From Gardnerella kenyensis (GTDB lineage: Bacteria > Actinomycetota > Actinomycetes > Actinomycetales > Bifidobacteriaceae): 31,982 bases of DNA. The notes under the pieces are model-generated. The model saw only the letters and a list, made by a program, of their open reading frames with translations. It searched no databases and had not been told where the DNA came from. Shown piece after piece: positions 25,815 to 31,982 of the stretch. Positions within the stretch are counted from its first letter, which is position 1, and every line of letters starts with the position of its first letter. A program made the position numbers and the translations under genes. Where the stretch lies: contig NQOH01000009.1 in assembly GCA_003585735.1 (NCBI GenBank), positions 7,429 through 39,410 of the forward strand, in the 5' to 3' direction.

Positions 25815-25886
25815 AATAGACGTAAAAATTAATAGACGTAAAAATTAATAGGCTTAAAAATCAGACAACTAATAGCCTTAAAAATC
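25815..25886. repeat. 16-bp repeat between dnaJ and fmt
   Basis: Three tandem units of AATAGACGTAAAAATT or a variant (25815-25862) and a fourth at 25871-25886 fill the gap. The last unit overlaps the dnaJ stop codon by two bases. Confidence 0.75.
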
Positions 25887-27042
25887 AGCCTACAAAAGCT
25901 TCCTTCAGCTTACTAAAGAAGCCTTTACGCTCACCCGACTGCTCATTAAGCGAATTTTGCTGCACTTGCTTTACGTCACTATCGTGCAACTTAGCAAATT
26001 TTTCAACCAAAGCGCGCTCTTCATCACTCAACTTTGTAGGCGTTTTTACTAACACGTGCACAATTACGTTGCCGCGATCTTTAGAACGCAACTTCGTAAC
26101 GCCAAGATTTGGCAAAGTAATAGTGTCGTCATTTTGGCAGCCTGCAGGAATCGTAACTTTTTTAGAGCCGTCGAAAGTAGTAATTTCCAAATCGTGGCCA
26201 AGAATAGCCCAGCTCATAGGAATCGTAATCCAGCAATGCAAATCGTCTTCATCTCGCGTGAACTGCTTGTCGGCGCGAATGTGAATATCAACGTACAAGT
26301 CGCCGGCAGGGCCGCCGCACTCGCCAACGCTTCCTTGAGAAGCAAGGCGCAAGCGGCTTCCATCACGAATGCCAGCCGGCACGTTCACGCCAACTTCGCG
26401 AACCGCGCGAACACGACCATGACCGTGGCAGTTTTGGCAAAGATTCTTAATAATCGTGCCGTGGCCTTCGCACTTGTCGCAAGGCATTGAAGAAACCATT
26501 TGCCCAAGCATTGTGCGCACAACCTTCTGGCAGAAGCCAGAACCGTGGCATTGATCGCACTGTTCAGGAGCAGCATTGTCGGCAGAACCGGAACCGTTAC
26601 AATCGTTGCACACGCCAAAAGTTGTTAGGCGCACGCTCACGTTTCCGCCAAAAATAGCGGTTTTCAAATCAATGCGAGCTTCCGCTAAAGCGTCGTCGCC
26701 AGGCTGCACCCTAGAAATTGGGCCTTGCGAAGTTCCAAAAGAGCCGCCAAAGAACTGGCTAAAAATATCGCCCATGTCGGCAAAACCAGCACCGGCAGCG
26801 CCAGCGCCGGCACCAGCTCTAGCTGCGGCAGGATCGTTAGGATCAATGCCCATATCTACCATTCGGCGCTTTTCTGGATTCGAAAGCACGTCGTAAGCAG
26901 CGTTTACTTCCTTAAACTTTTCTTCAAACTCAGCTCCAGCAATATCCGGATGATATTTGCGACTCATCTTACGGTAGGCTTTGCGAATTTCGTCATCGCT
27001 AGCGTTGTGGTCGACGCCTAAAACTTTGTAGTAATCAGTCAA
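25885..27042 (-). CDS. dnaJ: Chaperone protein DnaJ (Hsp40)
   Basis: Co-chaperone that hands unfolded proteins to DnaK and stimulates its ATPase. The 385-residue product has a J domain with HPD at 31-33, a Gly/Ala/Phe-rich linker (75-105), and four CXXCXGXG zinc modules starting at C145, C162, C188 and C202, then the substrate-binding barrels. The start is TTG (27042) with AAAGGGGA upstream. It follows hrcA by 126 bases on the same strand; this hrcA-dnaJ pairing is typical of actinobacterial heat-shock loci and suggests control by HrcA. A second, dnaK-linked dnaJ probably exists elsewhere in the genome. Confidence 0.96.
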   Translation of the reverse strand: MTDYYKVLGVDHNASDDEIRKAYRKMSRKYHPDIAGAEFEEKFKEVNAAYDVLSNPEKRRMVDMGIDPNDPAAARAGAGAGAAGAGFADMGDIFSQFFGGSFGTSQGPISRVQPGDDALAEARIDLKTAIFGGNVSVRLTTFGVCNDCNGSGSADNAAPEQCDQCHGSGFCQKVVRTMLGQMVSSMPCDKCEGHGTIIKNLCQNCHGHGRVRAVREVGVNVPAGIRDGSRLRLASQGSVGECGGPAGDLYVDIHIRADKQFTRDEDDLHCWITIPMSWAILGHDLEITTFDGSKKVTIPAGCQNDDTITLPNLGVTKLRSKDRGNVIVHVLVKTPTKLSDEERALVEKFAKLHDSDVKQVQQNSLNEQSGERKGFFSKLKEAFVG

Positions 27043-27108
27043 TTAATTCCCCTTTTATTTTTCTAAAATCATTTTTGCATAAGGCACAGCCAGCTATAAG
27101 CCGAACGC

Positions 27109-27146
27109 AAGTTACGCAAGAAAGTTACGCAAGCAAGTTACGCAAG
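27109..27146. repeat. 13-bp tandem repeat AAGTTACGCAAG in the hrcA-dnaJ gap
   Basis: AAGTTACGCAAG begins at 27109, 27122 and 27135. It shares TTACGCAA with the 21-bp repeat at 22900-23046. Confidence 0.8.
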
Positions 27147-27168
27147 TCATTTATAAACAATCTAATTT

Positions 27169-28200
27169 TTACGAATTTTCGGATATAAACGAATTAAGGT
27201 AGCGCGCAACAGCCTTAACAGCCGTCATCGTTGCCGCATAATCCATGTGAGTAGGGCCGATTGAGCCAATAAACGCGGAATCAGAATCCGCATTGTAGCC
27301 GTAAGCGCTTGTTACAACAGACGCATTAAGCAAGCCGGGAGTGTGCGTTTCCGAGCCGATTGCAACGCTAACACCACTTTCGCAATCGCTCGCTTCCTCA
27401 CTTAGCGAAGTCATAAGTCGCATAATAACAGCCTGCTCTTCAAGCGCGTCAAAAAGAGAAGCAAAATCAGCAATACTTTGCCTATGCGCAAGCTGAGAAG
27501 CTCCAGCCATATACAAGTCGTGAGTATGCTCGCCGTCGTGCATGTCGTCTAAAGCGTTAGCAAGTTGACTAATAATTTGCAAAGCTGACGCTAAATCCTT
27601 ACGATTTGCGAGCGCATAAACGCGTTTTGAAGCATCTAAAAGAGACGCTCCAATGCAACACTCGTTAACCATATTTGTTAGATGCAATAAGTCGTCTGAA
27701 TTTATGTTTGACGCTTGAATCATGTGCTGAGCTACGCCTCCAGCGTCCGTAATTACAACAACCAAAAGCGTAGAAGACGATACTTGAACAATCTCAATTC
27801 TTTTTACTTTTGATTTAGATAATGCTGGAGATGCAACGAGCGCGACTTGGCCTGTAATACTTGCGAGAAGACGCGCAGAACGTTGCAAAGTATCTTGCAA
27901 ACTAACAGATCCGCTTAAAAAGTTGCGTATAGCGCGACGCTGCGGTTCAGAAAGTGGAATAACTGCAGCCAAGCCGTCAACAAAATAGCGATACCCCTTT
28001 TGGGTAGGGATGCGACCTGCGGAAGTGTGCGGCTGCACAAGGTAGCCTTCTTCTTCCAAAGCCGACATATCGTTACGAATAGTAGCGGAACTTACACCAA
28101 GCTGATGATGTTTTGCTAAAGCTGCAGAACCAACAGGCTCTTGAGAACGAATATAATCCTCAACGACTGCGCGCAAAATCATCATGCGTCGCGACTGCAT
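27169..28200 (-). CDS. hrcA: Heat-inducible transcription repressor HrcA
   Basis: Binds CIRCE operators and represses heat-shock genes; its activity depends on GroEL. The 343-residue product has an N-terminal winged-helix region (QEPVGSAALAKHHQLGVSSA, TIRNDMSALEEEGYL) followed by HTSAGRIPTQKGYRYFVD, the family signature, and a GAF-like effector domain. The ATG at 28200 was chosen because GGGAGGAG lies just upstream; that ribosome site is itself readable as codons from an earlier TTG. It is divergent from tkt and upstream of dnaJ. A perfect half CIRCE lies 88 bases upstream. Confidence 0.96.
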   Translation of the reverse strand: MQSRRMMILRAVVEDYIRSQEPVGSAALAKHHQLGVSSATIRNDMSALEEEGYLVQPHTSAGRIPTQKGYRYFVDGLAAVIPLSEPQRRAIRNFLSGSVSLQDTLQRSARLLASITGQVALVASPALSKSKVKRIEIVQVSSSTLLVVVITDAGGVAQHMIQASNINSDDLLHLTNMVNECCIGASLLDASKRVYALANRKDLASALQIISQLANALDDMHDGEHTHDLYMAGASQLAHRQSIADFASLFDALEEQAVIMRLMTSLSEEASDCESGVSVAIGSETHTPGLLNASVVTSAYGYNADSDSAFIGSIGPTHMDYAATMTAVKAVARYLNSFISENS

Positions 28201-28287
28201 TACTGCTCCTCCCAAATACGTCTAACAAATACGTCTAATCCTATATTTATATAGTAGTCTATTTATTAGCTATTTATTATCTATTTA

Positions 28288-28296
28288 TTAGCACTC
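28288..28296. promoter_or_regulatory. Half CIRCE element upstream of hrcA
   Basis: TTAGCACTC matches the left arm of CIRCE exactly. After the expected nine-base spacer the right arm should be GAGTGCTAA, but TAAAAGCAA is found, with few matching bases. HrcA autocontrol through this site is therefore doubtful. Confidence 0.4.
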
Positions 28297-28487
28297 AACT
28301 TAGCGTAAAAGCAAATTATAAATAAGGTATAAAAACAAACTCGCAACAGAACATAAAAGCAAACTTTTGACACACTTTGTAACATATTCGTCGCGCGCGA
28401 AAGATAGGATTGAAGGGCAATGAGAGGGTAAAAAGCCAGCGTAAGCTGTGCTTAAAAACCCGAATTATTGGAAGGAAAGTAGATCAC

Positions 28488-30587
28488 ATGACCGATTTCA
28501 ACTGGTCTGCATTAGACGAGCGCGCCGTAAAGATGGCGAAGGTTCTCTCGGCTGATGCTGTTGAGCGAGCAGGACACGGACATCCTGGCTCCCCTGTTTC
28601 ATTGGCACCAATTGCGTACACACTGTACCAACACTTCATTAAGCACAATCCTGCTGACCCAAAGTGGGCCGGCCGCGATCGTTTTATTCTTTCTGGCGGT
28701 CACGCTTCGCTTACGCAATATGTGCAGTTGTTCTTCTCTGGTTACGGCTTGACTCTTGACGATCTCAAGTATTTCCGTGGCGGCGCTGACACGCGTACTC
28801 CAGGCCACCCAGAGTATGGCTTAACCCCAGGCATCGAAATGACCACCGGCCCACTCGGCCAGGGTCTTGCCTCTGCTGTTGGTTTCGCTTACGGCCAGCG
28901 CTTTGAGCGCGGTCTTCTCGATCCAGAAGCTCCAGCCGGCACTTCCCCATTCGATCACAAGGTTTGGGTTATCTGCGGCGAAGGCGACGTTGAGGAAGGC
29001 GTTTCTTCTGAAGCTGCTTCCTTGGCTGGAAACCAGAAGCTCGGCAATTTGACCGTAATCTTCGATGCAAACCACATTCAGATTGAAGGCGACACCAAGC
29101 TCACCTTCTCTGAAGATATTCTTGCTCGTTACCGTGCATACGGTTGGTACACCGATGAAGTTAGCTTCGTCCAGCCAGACGGCTCCTACAAGGAAGACGT
29201 TCAGGCTTTGGCTGCAGCTATTGAAAAGGCTCAGGAAGTTACCGATAAGCCTCACTTCATTAAGGTTAATACTTTGATTGCTTGGCCAACCCCAGGCAAG
29301 ACCGACAACGAAGCTTCCCACGGCTCCAAGCTTGGCGAAGAAGCTGTTAAGGGCTTGAAGGAACTTTGCGGTTTCGACCCAGAAGTTGCATTCCCAATCG
29401 ACGAAGAAGCTTTGGCTCACGCTCGCAAGGTTGCAGAGCGCGGCTTGGCTGCTCATAAGGCTTGGGATGAAGCTCTTGCAAAGTGGGCTGATCAAAACCC
29501 AGATAAGGCTGCTCTTTACGAGCGCATTAAGGCTGGCAAGCTTCCTGAAGGCTTCGACAAGGCTATTGACGACTTGGCTGCTGGCTTCGAAGTTGGCTCT
29601 AAGGTTGCTACCCGTAAGGCTTCCGGCGCAGTTCTTAACGCAATTGCTGCTGTTATGCCAGAACTTTGGGGCGGTTCCGCTGATTTGGGCGGCTCCAACA
29701 ACACCAACATTAAGGGCGCTGACTCCTTCGGTCCATCCGAAGACGCAACCCGCACTTGGCCAAACGTTTCCGAGCACGGCCGTCAGCTTCACTTCGGTGT
29801 GCGCGAGTTCGCAATGGGTGCTATTACCAACGGTATTTTGCTTGGTTCTGACACTCGCCCATTCAACGGCACCTTCTTCCAGTTCTCTGACTACGAGCGC
29901 CCAGCAGTTCGCTTGGCTGCTTTGATGGAGATTCCAAACCTCTACGTTTGGACCCACGATTCCGTAGCTTTGGGCGAAGACGGTCCAACTCACCAGCCAA
30001 TCGAACACTTGGCTGCTTTCCGCGCTATTCCTCAGCTTGAGGTTGTACGCCCAGCAGACGAGTACGAAACTGCTGAAGCTTACCGCTACTTCTTCGAGAA
30101 GAAGAACAGCTACCCAACTGCTATGATTTTGACCCGCCAGGGCGTTCCAACCCTCGCTGAGACTGCTGAAAAGGCTCGCGAAGGTGTGAAGCACGGCGCT
30201 TACGTTTTGGTTGATTGCGAAGGCACTCCAGACGTAATCATCATGGCAACCGGTTCCGAAGTTCAGTGGGCTGTTGCCGGCGCCAAGACTTTGGCTGCTG
30301 AAGGCATTAAGGCTCGCGTTCTTTCCATGCCATCCCTCGAATGGTTCGAAGAGCAGGACGAAGAGTACAAGGAAGCAATCTTGCCAAAGTCCGTCAAGGC
30401 TCGCGTTTCCATCGAAGCTGGCTTGGCATTGCCTTGGTACAAGTATCTTGGCGATTGCGGCAAGGCTGTTTCTATCGAACAGTACGGCTTGCAGGGTGAC
30501 GGCGGTCAGAACATGATCGACTTGGGCATTACTGCTGAGCACGTAGTAGAAGCTGCTAAGGCTTCTATCGAAGAAGCTCGCGCCTAA
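28488..30587 (+). CDS. tkt: Transketolase
   Basis: Thiamine-diphosphate enzyme moving two-carbon units between sugar phosphates; in bifidobacteria it works with transaldolase to rebuild pentose phosphates for the phosphoketolase shunt. The 699-residue product has GHGHPGSP near 29-36, the cofactor motif GEGDVEEG at 163-170 with N194 about 30 residues later, and the pyrimidine-domain DLGGSNNT. The ATG at 28488 with GGAAGGAAAG upstream was preferred over an in-frame upstream start that would add 26 unlike residues. Codon use is strongly biased, as expected for a highly expressed gene. Its cofactor links it to the thiC gene in this window. A TTGACA at 28367 may belong to its promoter, but no matching -10 was found. 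Confidence 0.98.
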   Translation: MTDFNWSALDERAVKMAKVLSADAVERAGHGHPGSPVSLAPIAYTLYQHFIKHNPADPKWAGRDRFILSGGHASLTQYVQLFFSGYGLTLDDLKYFRGGADTRTPGHPEYGLTPGIEMTTGPLGQGLASAVGFAYGQRFERGLLDPEAPAGTSPFDHKVWVICGEGDVEEGVSSEAASLAGNQKLGNLTVIFDANHIQIEGDTKLTFSEDILARYRAYGWYTDEVSFVQPDGSYKEDVQALAAAIEKAQEVTDKPHFIKVNTLIAWPTPGKTDNEASHGSKLGEEAVKGLKELCGFDPEVAFPIDEEALAHARKVAERGLAAHKAWDEALAKWADQNPDKAALYERIKAGKLPEGFDKAIDDLAAGFEVGSKVATRKASGAVLNAIAAVMPELWGGSADLGGSNNTNIKGADSFGPSEDATRTWPNVSEHGRQLHFGVREFAMGAITNGILLGSDTRPFNGTFFQFSDYERPAVRLAALMEIPNLYVWTHDSVALGEDGPTHQPIEHLAAFRAIPQLEVVRPADEYETAEAYRYFFEKKNSYPTAMILTRQGVPTLAETAEKAREGVKHGAYVLVDCEGTPDVIIMATGSEVQWAVAGAKTLAAEGIKARVLSMPSLEWFEEQDEEYKEAILPKSVKARVSIEAGLALPWYKYLGDCGKAVSIEQYGLQGDGGQNMIDLGITAEHVVEAAKASIEEARA

Positions 30588-30648
30588 GATAAAGTAAGCA
30601 AAATAAAAACTTGATGTATCAAAATAAAATTGATATATCACAAAACTA

Positions 30649-30792
30649 GAAGTGCAATCGCACTTCAACAGGAAGCAGCGACGGCGTGTTGATACCAAGC
30701 TACTGTTGGCTTGCTCTCAACCGCTGTTTCCTGTAAAAACGCCAAAATACCGACGTGCCCCAATTGGTGGAGCACAGTGTTAAGGAGATAAC
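30649..30792 (+). ncRNA. Candidate structured RNA leader between tkt and tal
   Basis: Three foldable parts follow each other. GAAGTGC-AATC-GCACTTC (30649-30666) is a perfect seven-bp hairpin. ACAGGAAGCAGCG (30668-30680) pairs with CGCTGTTTCCTGT (30722-30734), 13 positions with one G-T pair, around a 41-base loop that has its own CAAGC/GCTTG stem. GGCGT in that loop (30683-30687) can pair with ACGCC (30739-30743) after the stem, a pseudoknot. GTGC/GCAC around CCAATTGG then forms a stem at about 30755-30774, just before the AAGGAG of tal. No known RNA class was recognised. Confidence 0.45.
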
Positions 30793-31896
30793 ATGACTGA
30801 AGCAACGCAGCGCACCAGCGATTCCGGCGTTTCTATTTGGTTGGACGATTTGTCCCGCACCCGCATTGAATCCGGTTCTTTGCAGGATCTTATTGCTCAC
30901 AAGAATGTTGTTGGCGTTACCACCAACCCATCCATCTTCCAGAAGGCTTTGAGCCAGGTTGGCCCATACGATGCACAGCTTAAGGAACTCGGCAAGGTCG
31001 ACGTTGAAACCGCTATCCGCGAGTTGACCACCACCGATGTTCGTAACGCAACCGATATCTTCCGCGAGATTGCTGAAAAGACCGACTTCGTTGACGGCCG
31101 CGTCTCCATCGAAGTTGACCCACGCTTGGCTCACGATACTGCTAACACTGAGAAGCAGGCTGAAGAGCTTTGGGCAAAGGTTGATCGTCCAAACGTTATG
31201 ATCAAGATTCCTGCAACTTTGGAAGGTCTTCCAGCTATCACCGCTACCCTTGCTAAGGGCATTTCCGTGAACGTAACCTTGATCTTCTCCCTCGAGCGCT
31301 ACGAGCAGGTTATCGACGCCTTCATCGAAGGTATTGCTCAGGCAGATGCTAACGGCCATGACTTGAAGCACATTGGTTCCGTAGCTTCCTTCTTCGTCTC
31401 CCGCGTTGATAGCGCTGTTGACAAGCTCCTCGAAGCTAACGGCTCCGATGAAGCTAAGGCTCTTGAAGGCAAGGCTGCTGTTGCTAACGCTCGCTTGGCT
31501 TACGAACTCTTCGAGAAGAAGTTCGCAGCTGACCCACGTTGGGCTGCTCTTGAAGCTAAGGGCGCAAAGAAGCAGCGTCCACTTTGGGCTTCTACCGGCA
31601 CCAAGAACGCAGCTTACTCCGATTGCAAGTACGTTGACGAGTTGGTTGCTGAGCATGTTGTGAACACCATGCCAGAAAAGACTTTGAACGCTCTTGCTGA
31701 TCACGGTAACGGCGCTCCTTCCGTTAAGGGCACTTACGAAGAGAGCCACGCTGTTATGAACAAGCTTGCTGAGCTTGGCATCAACATCAAGGACGTTACC
31801 GACAAGCTTGAGGCCGACGGTGTTGCCGCCTTCATCAAGTCTTGGGATTCCGTGATTGCAGACGTTCAGTCCGGCATCGATCGCGTAAACGCCTGA
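30793..31896 (+). CDS. tal: Transaldolase
   Basis: Transfers dihydroxyacetone units between sugar phosphates, the partner of transketolase in the bifid shunt. The 367-residue product is the long actinobacterial type: SIWLDDLSRTRIESGSL near the N-terminus, GVTTNPSIFQKAL (41-53), and the Schiff-base lysine K138 in NVMIKIPAT. The ATG at 30793 has TTAAGGAG upstream. The gene lies 205 bases after tkt on the same strand with a strongly foldable gap; codon use is as biased as in tkt. Confidence 0.97.
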   Translation: MTEATQRTSDSGVSIWLDDLSRTRIESGSLQDLIAHKNVVGVTTNPSIFQKALSQVGPYDAQLKELGKVDVETAIRELTTTDVRNATDIFREIAEKTDFVDGRVSIEVDPRLAHDTANTEKQAEELWAKVDRPNVMIKIPATLEGLPAITATLAKGISVNVTLIFSLERYEQVIDAFIEGIAQADANGHDLKHIGSVASFFVSRVDSAVDKLLEANGSDEAKALEGKAAVANARLAYELFEKKFAADPRWAALEAKGAKKQRPLWASTGTKNAAYSDCKYVDELVAEHVVNTMPEKTLNALADHGNGAPSVKGTYEESHAVMNKLAELGINIKDVTDKLEADGVAAFIKSWDSVIADVQSGIDRVNA

Positions 31897-31920
31897 TTTT
31901 GCTAATCGTCTGATAGCGAA

Positions 31921-31982
31921 ACTGCTAATCAGCGGAACTGCTAATCAGCGGAACTGCTAATCAGCGGAACTGCTAATCAGCG
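31921..31982. repeat. 16-bp tandem repeat after tal, running off the window
   Basis: ACTGCTAATCAGCGGA is repeated exactly three times and continues into a fourth copy cut by the window edge. It is preceded by a diverged copy around 31909. It starts about 25 bases after the tal stop codon. Confidence 0.85.

Noticed and set aside
28367..28410. Promoter of tkt built on TTGACA at 28367
   Set aside because: No -10 hexamer is found at 16-19 bases; it was left as a remark rather than a feature.
28821..30698. Open frame of 625 codons on the minus strand opposite tkt
   Set aside because: It is a mirror of the strongly biased codon use of tkt; no ribosome site or recognisable domain, while tkt is certain.
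30700..31749. Open frame of 349 codons opposite tal
   Set aside because: Same cause: biased codons of tal leave the antisense frame free of stops.

Overview
The window looks like a chromosomal segment of a low-GC member of the Bifidobacteriaceae, most likely Gardnerella. The grounds are an actinobacterial gene set (hrcA-dnaJ, tkt-tal, a ThiE-like/ThiC fusion, pflB-pflA), AT-leaning intergenic DNA, frequent TTG/GTG starts with good Shine-Dalgarno (SD) sites, and a very large FIVAR/GA-repeat surface protein. The genus is inferred from recall of gene order and protein style; no search was run. I see no phage, insertion sequence, rRNA, tRNA or CRISPR array.

Left part (1-9060, all minus strand): the N-terminal end of a probable ClC-type chloride channel, trigger factor (tig), an RNase D (rnd) with an unusual Ser/Asp linker, a small membrane protein, the activase and enzyme of pyruvate formate-lyase (pflA, pflB; pflB is followed by a strong terminator and preceded by a CRP-like palindrome), and glutamine-dependent NAD synthetase (nadE).

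Middle (9288-14905, plus strand): a methionine ABC importer (metQ, then metN-metI; MetN lacks the usual C-terminal regulatory domain) and a thiamine gene joining a degenerate ThiE-like domain to ThiC, controlled by a TPP riboswitch. A two-way terminator separates it from a minus-strand cyclophilin (ppiA).

The centre (15473-23034) is the most unusual part. A 6.5-kb minus-strand gene encodes a cell-wall-anchored multi-repeat protein. Its proper start and signal peptide are out of frame with the body because of an 11-G homopolymer inside the signal-peptide coding region; 10 or 13 G would restore a perfect signal peptide. This is a textbook layout for ON/OFF phase variation and is recorded here in the OFF state. 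The gene is flanked by a 52-bp-period array of four hairpins, a terminator with switchable hairpins, twin operator-like palindromes and a 21-bp tandem repeat.

Right part (23035-31982): a degenerate inositol-monophosphatase-family protein, serB, fmt, dnaJ and hrcA on the minus strand, then transketolase and transaldolase (core enzymes of the bifid shunt) on the plus strand. The tkt-tal gap can fold into hairpins plus a possible pseudoknot next to the tal ribosome site. Short 12-21-bp tandem repeats, several built on TTACGYAA, recur in many intergenic gaps.
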